Below, one piece after another: positions 33,601-45,600 of a stretch of 64,000 nt of DNA. The DNA lies in assembly GCA_037178625.1 (NCBI GenBank), contig CM074149.1, forward strand, positions 1,488,001 to 1,552,000, read 5' to 3'. Numbering within the stretch: the first letter of the stretch is position 1; every line of letters begins with the position of its first letter. Origin of the DNA: Skeletonema tropicum (lineage: Eukaryota; Bacillariophyta; Thalassiosirophyceae; Thalassiosirales; Thalassiosiraceae). The notes beneath the pieces are model-generated. The model did not search any database and was not told where the DNA came from. It worked only from the letters and a program-made list of their open reading frames with translations. The position numbers and the translations under genes were made by a program.

Positions 33601-36600
33601 ATTCAATAGACAAAAATTTGTCGGAATTGGTATACACAATTATTTCTCCGTCTATCCATGTCTTTATTCTTTCTCTCTCTGACAGCATTGTTCCTCCTGC
33701 TTCGCTTCGGTGGTCAACCAAAATTGCTTCGGTGCACATTGTCCGTCGCTGTCGATCTATTTGTACATCGCGTTCATTAAGTATTGGTGTATGTAAACCT
33801 CTCTACTTCTTATCAATCTTATTACGCAATCATGATAATTGGCAATACCGATGCTGCTGCCGCGACTTCAACTGTTGGATCTAACTGCGAGGGTTCTCGT
33901 TATTTGATGAGTAATCCTAGCGGCCTTAAGTGGCAGGCAAGCGCAAGTGCTTCAAAGTCATCTGATGCAGTGGCATCGTCTACTTCGACGGAGTTATCTC
34001 ATGTGGGACAGGAGCAGGAGACTGATGCCGATGCCGCGACTTCAACTGTTGGATCTGATGGCAAGGTTCTTCGTTGCTTGTTGAGTCAACCTTGTGGGCT
34101 TAAGCGTCGCGCATGTTCTTCGAAGTCGGCTGATGCTTCGACCTCATCTACTTTGACGGAGTTGTCTCACAGCGGACTGGAGCGGGGACATGTTTCGATG
34201 AAGGCTTCATCTTCTCCTTGTAACTGGAAATGGTATGATTATCCTTGGGCTACCATCCGCACAAACGATCCTATCTTTCGATCCATGACATCATTTGTTG
34301 TCGGTGAGAGTGAGAGTAAAAAGCTTGATAGCCTTCCTTCGTCACAATTGCTGTCTACCGCTTTGGCTGTCTTCAATGTCTTCTGCTTACAGATGATCCT
34401 GGTCGAGCTCGGTGGCTCTAATTTTGGTCTAACCAAAGATGAACTGATTGCAAGAGTGGTAAACTTGTTGATGGATCGAGAGAACTTGGAGATGACCGAT
34501 CCAAAATGTGACAAAAATGTGAAATCGGGGTGAGTGCCTACATTTAACCCTATATTGGGTTAATGAACAGTTCGTAAAACTGTGCAGTGAACAATTTTAA
34601 CAATTAATCCAATCCCGACCTGCATACTCTCAACTTCGCAGGACCAAGGATAGTGAGGTCAAAAAAGACTTCTGGTGAGAATCTGATACTTAGTGCTTAA
34701 CCCTGCTCGTATGGGGTTATTTATTTCTGTGCCGTGATTACTTTTTGCTGAAGCATCATCTGGTATCTGTCGTTTCTTGCAACTTACCAGTCATGTTGAA
34801 TCCAATCCCGATTTGCATACTCTCTACTCACTCATACAGGGCTGAGGATCTCCTAGTCACGAACACAAACTGTGCTCAGCCACAGAAACAACAGCAAGAC
34901 GAACATGCTGCAAACAATTTACACGCAGTTAGCAACCAAGTTGGGCCTAAGACCAAACCTAGTGAGTTTTGCTCTCAGAAAAGCTGTTCCTGTTCCTGTG
35001 CTGAGTTCTTTTGTTTTTGTGTCTGTGTCTGTGCTGTATCTCTACAACATTAACATTATCACTTTCACGTTCACGAACTCACAATAAGTAAATTTGCTCA
35101 CTGCACAATTTTACCAATCCACCAGCTTGTCGTGTATCATTACCGCACATCGTACTTTTTGTGACGTGCTGGTTGCAGGATGCGCTTGGTGTTGAACAAT
35201 TACGCAATGTAGGAATAGGGAAGAGGGTAATTCAAAATCAAAGCAAATCTGTCGCACAGAAATTGGAGGATGTGCACCGCGAGTCGAGGATACAATTCAA
35301 TGCCAAAAAAAAGAGTCGATCGAAGTCATTTAATGTTGTTATTGTTGTGGTGGTGGCGTTGGCCAGCATCGTTACTCTACAGAAGCACCCTGTCGGTAGC
35401 TCTAGTGTGAACTCATATTGCGTCAGTCTAGTTAAAAATGGTATACGAAGACAAAGTCAGGAGAATGAGATCTCTGCCCAATCAGGAGCTGCACCAGTTG
35501 TGGATGACAACGAGTCCCAATGCTTCGTTCTGCCTTTCAAGACGACCAATCAAAGTCTCTTGATGACAGACAGATGTTCGTCGGACCTATTCTTCAGGTT
35601 GACGAAACTCATGGGGAACAGAGACGAGACATCGTTCGCCGCATATTTCGAGAACTCACTTGCGGACAGTATCAAAAGGAAGTCACTTGTTATTCACGAT
35701 ATGGATATGACAACGCTAAAGCCGGAACAGTGCTTAAACGACTCCGTTCTGAATTTTTGGTTCAAGTGGATCACAACGCCCAGGAGTCCACATGATCAGG
35801 CTTCGTCTGTGTACATCTGTTCGACTTATCTCTTGTCAGGGGTTTTGACCGAGGGGTATAGCGATAGGATGAAAAAGTTTTTGAACAAGGTCAATATCTT
35901 CAAGAAGAAGATCGTAAAGTTCCCAGTTCATCTTGCTCATCACTGGAGTCTAGTTGCAGTGTTGAATCCAAATCTGATACAACAAACCAAGACGAGGTGG
36001 GGGGATTCGAGTTACACAAGAGATATCACTGCTATGATACACTTGGATTCTCTTGGGAGTGGCACTGTGCACAGCAGGAAACTAGTAGCGCAAGCTGTTC
36101 GATCTTTGGATCTTCCCGTTGGGCATCTGCTATCTCCTTGACGGTGACTGGGTAAATTTCCTCGTCATCGGCTGCTGAATTTGCAAACACATGTGACATG
36201 CAATCCTTTGGCTCTATCACATCTTCTCTATCCAGAACACACTCATCATCGTTTTGATAATGAGAGAAGAGAGAGACCAGCTTATTCCACTTGCGGTGAG
36301 AATATTCAGACCTGAAGTTCCCTTTGCTGTCGAGTTCGTCTTCTGGATGAGGGTTGATTTTTGGGCAATAATCTAATCGACTAATGGCATCAGCAACGGT
36401 ATTATCAACACCCTTGATGTACCTAATGTCGGCTCCATACTCATTGAGGAGTAGATTCCATCTCTGCACTCTGTCAGAGGTGCTGCCTAAGCTATCTCGA
36501 ACGAGATTCTGATGATCTGTATAAATCACCAGCTTCTGTCCAAGCAGCATACCTTTGAATTCTTTCAAGAGTTCGACGATAGAAAGCAATTCAAGTTCCG

Positions 36601-39600
36601 TCACAGTGTACTTCATTTGCGCGGCAGTTAACTTCCGGCTGAAAAAGGCAATGGGACGGTTATTTTGCGTAATCACTCCCCCAAGCTGGCGAGTTGAAGC
36701 ATCAGTAAAGATAGTGAACTCTTCACCGAAGTTCGGGTAGGCCAGGATAACATCTCGGGCGATTACCTTCTTGATCTCATCAAAAGCATCCTGATGAACC
36801 TGCTCCCACTGCCACGGCGGCTTCTTTTTGGTAGAGCGTTTAGTGGTTCCACATTCTCCAACTAGATCAGTGAGTGGAGCGAGGAGCTGTGTTCTTGACA
36901 CCCACAAGTCACGGTAATACTGAATAATACCGAGGCAACGTCGAAGATCTTTCACGTTACGAGGTGGTTTGAGAGCAAGGATAGCGGTGACTTTGGAATG
37001 TTGTGGTGCAATTCCTTGTTTGGTGAGATGATACCCAAGGTAATCAATCTCTACGGCTGCGAATTTACTTTTGGCTGCGTTGACTTGCAGACCAGCGTCG
37101 CTTAATTTTTGTAATACCACGTCGAGTTTCTCCAGGTGGTCTTCAAAGGTTCCTTTGGATAGGCAGAGCAAATCATCAATGTAAGCCTGCACGTAGTCCA
37201 ACTCAGCAAAGAGTGAACTCATTTTACTTTGGAAGATGTCCAGGCTACAAGCAACTCCCATTGGAAGTCTTTTGTACCTGTAAATTCCCCAAGGAAATAC
37301 AATGGCGCAAATCTTCATCGTCTCGAGATCAAGCTTCAAATGGTAATATCCCATATTGAGATCAATCGCTGAGGCAAAAGTAAAGCCTTCCATCTGTTGC
37401 AACATACCCGATACCTTAGGAAGCGGGAAGGGGCGTCGCACTAGCGCTTTGTTAAGCTGGCGGAAGTCGGAGAGGAAGCGGACTGTGCCGTCTGACTTAG
37501 GAATAATAAAAGATGGACTGAGCCAGTCTGCTTGTTGTACCTGCTCCAGAACTCCTATATCAATTAAGCGTTGAAGTTCTTTCATAATTGTTGCTTTGTG
37601 TATCTGTGGGACATCAAACGGTCTACCACGGAACGGTTTCACATCTGGCTTAAGCTCAAAATGGACTTCCTCACCTTTCCATTCACCGAGAGATCCGCTA
37701 AACATCTTCTCATGTTTCTTGAGTAAGTTGAGTAGTTGAAGTCTCTGCATTCTGGAGAGATGAGAGCAATTTTCATCGACGATCTTTTCTAGATCGGCGG
37801 CTTCATACTTGGCATCCAAAATCTTGACGGCTCTATCAGTCTCCTCTTTAGTTGACTGAGGCTCTAGGGCTTCATTGTAGATGTTCATCAAGACGTTTTC
37901 ATCTTTGAATTCGTCCTTGTTTTTCATAGGACGGGAGATGCCATCAATTTCAAGGACTTTCTCTTTGAAATGCATAGTAACTCCCCAAGCATGAAGGGTT
38001 TTAACACCAATAATGGCGTCGTATTGAACGCTCCTCCTGTTGTGGATGCGTCTGATGTCAGCAGTACAAGACATAATCTTACTTTGAGAATACTCCGGAA
38101 GCAAGAAAGATAGTTCTGCGACTTCACTTGTGTTGAACTGGCCATTGGACGTGGTCCACACATTTGGATGAGCTAGAGGTATAGGGTCAAAAGCCTTTAC
38201 TTCTTCATCCGGCAGAAAGATGATGTCATCATCTGCACCGGAGTCAAGTAATAAAACCAAGGGGCGTGAGTTACGGTTTCCCTTCTTGGTCAGGGACGCT
38301 GCGACAACAACAGTCTTAAGTCCATTTCCCCTGATTACTTTTTGACGAAGCGATGCGTTCATGTCTTTTACACCGCTCCAATCGGGTATGACACCTTTAA
38401 TCGGCGAATGGTCAAGGTTATACAAATCAAAATCGATAGTATTAGGTTTCCTTCGTTTAACTGAACGTTCATAAGAATCAGATTCATTATTTAGTTTTAA
38501 GTTTCTATTTTCCATTCGAGTGTCGGACCCAATGATTCAATAGTCATCTCGACGGCGATAGCTACGGCTGCGTCGATGGTATTCAGGACTACGAGAGCGA
38601 GACCTAGAGCGAGAACAAGAGCGCTCACGTCGGTCATGCCTGTAATGATCACGGCCGCCACCACCAGAACGCATGTCTCTGAGTGCGGCTGCAATTTCGC
38701 TTTTGATGAGGTCCTTCACAGATCCTTCTTCTTTTTCGTGATCGCGTAGTTGACGGTTTTCACCATCACGCCTCTTCTTTTGACCATTGACTTCGTAGTT
38801 GCGGCATTTATTCGTAGGATGGGTAAACCAAGCGTTGACTCCATTCTTCTGACAGTTGCCACACCCACCTTCTTTGGGATTTTCAGGCGTAGGTTTAGTA
38901 CTTGGATTGCCACCACCCCCACCTCCACCGCCACCTCCACCATTCTTCTTCTGGTTTCTAGGGTTGGGGTTGGAAGCTCCGTTCTTGGTAGACTTATCCT
39001 TTTCATTTGAAGCGCGTTGGGTCTTCTGATGAGCCAAGATGGCGTCAATGCGAGCGACCAAAGGCTCCAGCTCTGTTTCAAGTGGACGATTTGGAGACGT
39101 CACTCGAAGAGAATCCCTAACCTCTCTGGGCATGCTGGCCAAGACAATCTTGCACAGCTCCACTTCGTTGTAGGGAACATTGGCACGTGGAATATCATCG
39201 TTGTCCGCGTACTGTTCATCATCTTTGTAGGTGGTAAGGAGACGTAGATATTGATTGATTGCTGTGATCATCCCTACCCAAGCCTTGCATGTGAATGCAC
39301 GATGGAATTTAATGTTGGATTCCAAGTAGCTTCTGGTTGCTTCCGCGAGGCCATAACCATGTTGCTCGACTAACAATAAATTAGCGCACTTGAGAATATC
39401 CTTAAGAGTTTTCAAACGAGGCCCTGTTTCTGCTTGAGTGCAGAGCATCGCTTTACGACACATCAAGTAGTCTGATGTTTCGTCTTTGTCATCGAAGACC
39501 GTCCCTGTGTAAGACATCAGAGGGATCATTATTTTGGAAGAGTCCATGGCGTCCTTGCAAAATGCATGGTTGACTGCCCTCCACTTCGTCACTTGGTGCG

Positions 39601-42600
39601 GCTCACCCTGATTGAAGTAGTTGTCGATGATGACAGCGAATTTCTTATCGAAATGACCCATGAGCTTTCCAAGCATACCTCCTGCACGTTCTGCATGTTA
39701 GAAATGATAAAGTCACTGTCCCAGTAATCGATTACTGGGACAGTGACTTTATCATTTCTAACATAATGCAAGTCACCAGTTCGAGTCCAGCGAGGTAAAA
39801 AGCCTCTATTTCCCACCTAGAGAGAGGTATGGATAAGAGGAAATACTACTGCGGGTAGGCGGACTAGGAGATAAAGATCTAGCTAGAGGAATACTAGTAC
39901 TGTAATTCCCACTAGATGTAGGTGTACGCTGCAAGGTGTGACCTGCGCTAGCCTACTCCTGTCTCCAGTAATCGACTAGAGATGGCATGGACTTACGGTC
40001 CTGTCAAGGCTCGTAATCCTGTCATCAGTCTAGGAACGGACTGGTGACTTGCATTATGTTAGAAATGATAAAGTCACTGTCCCAGTAATCGATTACTGGG
40101 ACAGTGACTTTATCATTTCTAAAACTGCATTATCATTCAGAGCGTTCACATGATGGCTGATTTGCTTTTTATGCTGCGAGAGTGTCTTTTTCAATTCGTC
40201 GATGTCCTTCTTAGCGAGAGGATCACCGGAGATACCGTTGAATTTGTTTGCGATGTCGGCTTCTAGCTCGGACGCTTTTTGTTGATGGGAGATGAGTTGA
40301 GTCATGAGCTTCTTCTCGTGATCGTCCCAACCAAGCTCGAAGATTAGACTTTCATATTCGATGAGTTTGAGTACCATGTAGGTATGTTGTCCAACATTGT
40401 GAGGAAGGGAATAGTACGTTACCGTAGTTTTGGCATGATTAGTTGATCCGCCATCGATAGTCCATTTCCGACCATTGGCAATCTTGGCAACTGGAAAGAT
40501 GGGAAAGACGACTTTGTCTTTATCCTCGATGTATCCACGAGTTACCTGAGATTCTTTTGGCCGTTTGTCCTCGGTGAGAGTGTTGTAGGCCAAGTAAATC
40601 GAAGCTAATTCATTTTGCGACATGATAATGATCAGTCCTTCTGATATTTCACCAGGATGGAAGATTCTTCTCGTTTCGAGGTATCTGTTAGCTTTCTGCG
40701 GTGCTTGTCGACGAGAGCACTTGTTATTTTAAAATAATGACACAGGCTAATAGATGTGTAATGACAACGACGATGAATACAGTATTAATTTACGTATTTG
40801 GAGTAGTTGTGTGCTCTTCGAAGGAGAGAGCTGCTGCTAGCGGTAGAGTTGCTCGTGTAAGCCGAGTGACTCGGAATGCTATTGGACAGAAATCGTACTA
40901 ATTCCAAGACGTAGGCTGTTAGTAAGATTCTCTAAGCTGACTGCTTCAATGTAGTCAGAATCCAGAGCGGCATGCGTCAGGCATGGAGATCCCGATAAGC
41001 GATAGCTTAGCGAGCACGTATCCGTATGGTCACAGATACATACGTACCTAAAGGTAGTATGCTACTTGACTATTACATATAGCGATAGGATGAAAAAGTT
41101 TTTGAACAAGGTCAATATCTTCAAGAAGAAGATCGTAATGTTCCCAGTTCATCTTGCTCATCACTGGAGTCTAGTTGCAGTGTTGAATCCAAATCTGATA
41201 CAACAAACCAAGACGAGGTGGGGGGATTCGAGTTACACAAGAGATATCACTGCTATGATACACTTGGATTCTCTTGGGAGTGGCACTGTGCACAGCAGGA
41301 AACTAGTAGCGCAAGCTGTTCGAAACGTCCTCAACGCAGAATGGAGAAGGCATCACGGGACGACATTAGATAGTAGCTATCAGATGCCGTTCACACATAG
41401 ACACAAGTCGTTCCAGTTGCACTGCCCTAAAGGTGAGTGTAATCTATTTGGTTTTCATTTTCATTGCGCAGAATTGAGTACTGCCTTTGTTTTGTCATTG
41501 ACATACATAGGACTAATCTGTCATTCTTCGTCTGTATCTGTATCTGTATTCTTCTAGTCGGCCCTCGGGGCCCCGGGTCGAAACAAGCGCAGTGAAGTGT
41601 CGATAACGGGGCCAGGAGGTGCCCAACCCCTTATGGTCACAAATTCTCCATTTTTTTCCAAACTTTTTTCTACAGGGATCTTGGTAGGAATCAGTATAGT
41701 AGCTGTTTAGTGAGAAAGTTTACCTGGTGGACACGTAGAGGCTCTGTAGACCATACCGCTGTAGGATTTGTACTTGTTCCTACGTAGAAAGCAAGAAGTA
41801 CCTGGCTTAAACGCGCTTTTTACAGAAATTGATTGGCTATATCTGTCGAGGATACCATCATTTGCAGAAAGAAATACAGGTACATTGTCATTATAGGTGA
41901 CATGTTTCTTCATCACGAGAAATATTCTCCCTTTGTTGTATCCTTTATTGATTGTCGTTAATTTGTCATGTTGCCGCGATTGATAATAAATTTGTCTTGA
42001 AGACAAATTTATTTTCCATGCAAGTTGTGAATATCGCATTGTATCGTCCACTAGGCAAAATAATCGCGTGGCAATTGGTATTCTTTCTTCGTTTCTTTCC
42101 ATTTTTTGTTTGGGCTGGTTATGATTTCGGTGATGCGGTTCGTCAGGTCCTCTCTATTCTTTATTAAAGTACCACTCACTGCCTTTTGATAAGTTGTTTT
42201 CGTCATTTCATCAAGCTTTCTTTTGTTGTATCTTGTCTTGGTTTCTTCTGCCTTGCCGTCAAGGTACTTGACCCATTTGTCCCGCTTCTTGAAGAGTTTG
42301 CAGAGTTGGCCATCTTGGTTCGTCTTGCAATTGTGTAACCGTTCTACAGACACGCTCGGCCCTGTCCAATAAATGGCACTATCCGTCGGGTGCATAACAT
42401 TTTTGGAACCAAGTGTTTTGCCCCTGCTGGTAGCAACGTATCCTGTCCCAAGGCACTGGCTTCTCTCCCAGAGCTCATCTGACGGATCTATCACCATGCG
42501 ATTCCATCGATCGTCCTTGCCGAACCCGGCCTCCATGCCCTGGCAGCGGTGTATTGTGATTGCGAATGCAATTTGCAGGGGCATGAACGTGGCAGTACAG

Positions 42601-45600
42601 CATCCCTTGTTGCAGATGTGAGTGTAGGGTGGTATTGGCACGTGCTGAGTGGAGTGGTGGAGTGGAGTGATTGCAAATTTGTGTAAAGAGGGATGATTGA
42701 TCAGTGCCATGCTATATTTCGAATTCAAGAATACATTTCTACATTCACTCACCGTTGGATTCTTTTTGTCCCAGGGTTCAATGCCTTGCCGCGGTTTGAA
42801 GTATGGGAAATCAACGACTATATACTTTGGGAGGGATTCAACACCATTTGTGTTTGGTCCTACGGAGTGCTGCTCGTCATAAACGATGTCAATCACCTTC
42901 CCAATCGCTCCAACGTACAGGCCAGAGTTCGGATCAATGTTCGCTGTCTCCAGGCACACGTGCACACCAACGGAAACGTCTAAAGTGTACAACATCTTTT
43001 TGCCGAAGAAATGCAACTGGTACACAGTGGGATTGCCAACCATGTTGCTCTTGAATTGGCATCTGAGCCGTGCTACCGGTACTGACAGCCGTTTCTGACG
43101 AGAAATATTCTCCCTTTGTTGTATCCTTTATTGATTGTCGTTAATTTGTCATAATGCTCGATTGAAAATAAATTTGTCTTGAAGACAAATTTATTTTCCA
43201 TGCAAGTTGTGAATATTGCATTGTATCGTCCACTAGGCAAAATAATCGCGTGGCAATTGGTATTCTTTCTTCGCTTCTTTCCATTTTTTGTTTGGGTTGG
43301 TTATGATTTCGGTGATGCGCTTTGTCAGGTCCTCTCTATTCTTTATTAAAGTACCACTCACTGCCTTTTGGTAAGTCGTTTTCGTCATTTTGTCGAGCTT
43401 TCTCTTGTTGTATCTTGTCTTGGTTTCTTCTGCCTTGCCGTCAAGGTACTTGACCCATTTGTCCCGCTTCTTGAAGAGTTTGCAGAGTTGGCCATCTTGG
43501 TTCGTCTTGCAATTGTGTAACCGTTCTACAGACACGCTCGGCCCTGTCCAATAAATCGCACTATCCGTCGGGTGCATAACATTTTTGGAACCAAGTGTTT
43601 TGCCCCTGCTGGTAGCAACGTATCCTGTCCCAAGGCACTGGCTTCTCTCCCAGAGCTCATCTGACGGATCTATCACCATGCGATTCCATCGATCGTCCTT
43701 GCCGAACCCGGCCTCCATGCCCTGGCAGCGGTGTATTGTGATTGCGAATGCAATTTGCAGGGGCATGAACGTGGCAGTACAGCATCCTTTGTTGCAGATG
43801 TGAGTGTAGGGTGGTATTGGCACGTGCTGAGTGGAGTGGTGGAGTGGAGTGATTACAAATTTGTGTAAAGAGGGATGATTGATCAGTGCCATGCTATATT
43901 TCGAATTCAAGAATACATTTCTACATTCACTCACCGTTGGATTCCCTTTTCCGACAGCTCTCCCAACATAGATCCAATAGTTCCAGACGCTTTTGTGTTC
44001 TGTGGAATTTCTCCAACTCCAACTGGCCGAGCTGCATTGCCATTATTGCTACGAAATACACCAGCATCGTCTGCTTCCAAGGGGGCGTTATCAACATTAC
44101 CAACACCCATATTGGTGCCATCATTATCACGTTCTCCTGACAGTCTAGCAACCGAAGTAGCATTACGACACGGATAATCCTTCACGGTAGAACCAGAAGA
44201 CTCATGAAACAGGCGGTCGAGACAGCTGCGCGGAAGTCTACTGGTAGACGGAGAATCATATAAATGATCGCGAATGGTTTGGCGGCCCACAAGACTGCGA
44301 TCTTCTGAGCAGCGGCGATATGCGCGAACAGTAGCAGGTTGTTCCCCAGCATGATACAGCAACGCCGGAAGATTAGTTGGGTCAACTGCTGACTCCTCAT
44401 CAGAAGGAGTAGACGCTGGTATGTCCGTTTCAGACGGATGATGAGTATTCACTGGAGTTGCGGCACTACCATTGCTCTCTTTAGGGCACTGCTGTTCGAT
44501 GTCATAATTTTTTGATGATTGCTTTAACTTTAACAAAGAACTCGCCTGCTCGACAACGTCATAATCATTATTATTATCGCATGATCTCCATGATTTGCAT
44601 GATGCATCAAATGCTTCTGCCTGCTCAAAGTTAGTGCATCTAACATGAGCGGGAGAGATGCAATCGCCTTGCTTTGTCTGCAGAAGAGGTATATCATGCT
44701 CGTTCTTGTTGTTGTCGACAACATCTTTTTTGTTGCCCGCTGTCACACCGCCATTGCTGAAGTAAATGAAAATAGGGATAAGTAAGGATAAGTGATTAGT
44801 TTTTGACATGACGACATTCATATGGGAGAAACAATACCAGTTCAAGTTTAAAATAAATTTGCATACATCACAATTTTATTTTTGGCATGAACTCTATGGA
44901 AGGTTAATACCACACAGCAAAAAGCGACTTAAACGTAGATGAATGAGCGATCCTTTCTATGTTCGTACGATCACTCTACGTAATGTTTTACGCAGTGTTA
45001 AGCGTTTCGCTTATACATGAAATTCTGAATCACATAAGACGCTTCTTCCAATTTCAGCTTATCTTAACAATACACTTTCGGACTTACCCATTAGACAATA
45101 TGCTGGAACACTCTGGAGCAGCCAACGACTGCAAGTTATGACTGTTATTTACACAACGGCCATAATTCATTATTCCAGCTTTGCTTTCTGCATCCGATTT
45201 GTAGAACTGAGCCGAGCTTGAACCGTTACAGGTAACGTTGCGATTGGAAATGACATTGTAAGCGATAGATAATTGTTCCTGTCTGGTGCGATATAGATCC
45301 ATTACGCATCCTAGCTCAGACAATACATGTTTTAGTTCACGCATATTGCAAGAGGAAAGAACAAGCCTCAGAAGAGTATGTGGATCAGTAGAGTGTTCGA
45401 AGCATGGATTGCGCGATGATTGTAATTCTACTATTTCGCGGATGATATGATCGCCTACACGCACTTTCGGCCATTGGACTTTGTAAATTATTTGACGAAT
45501 AGACAGAAATGAGCATCTAACACCCTTCCGAGCGCTCTTGCTGTTCACGTCGGAAGAGGATGGTTGCTGTTGCTGCGCTTTCTCTCTTGAAGTGTGCATA

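Larger units (their letters stand above)
36103..41077 (-). mobile_element. Gypsy element, 3' truncated, inserted in E1 Ulp1 gene
   Basis: On the minus strand the element starts at 41077 with TGTAATAGTCAAGTAGCATA, a normal TG LTR start. It continues through gag and pol and stops inside pol just before integrase at 36103. There is no 3' LTR and no integrase. The flanks are a 246-bp direct duplication of E1 instead of a 4-6 bp one. A 428-bp element interrupts gag. The element therefore arrived as an incomplete molecule, see the finding. Confidence 0.9.

Noticed and set aside
39761..39800. tRNA gene suggested by GTTCGAGTCC in the 428-bp element
   Set aside because: The T-arm stem does not pair and no acceptor or anticodon stem could be built around it.
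35857..41323. 246-bp repeats as gypsy LTRs
   Set aside because: They encode the Ulp1 protease and continue into E1 sequence on the outside. They do not begin TG or end CA at the gypsy edge. The true LTR start (TGTAATAG) lies inside at 41077.
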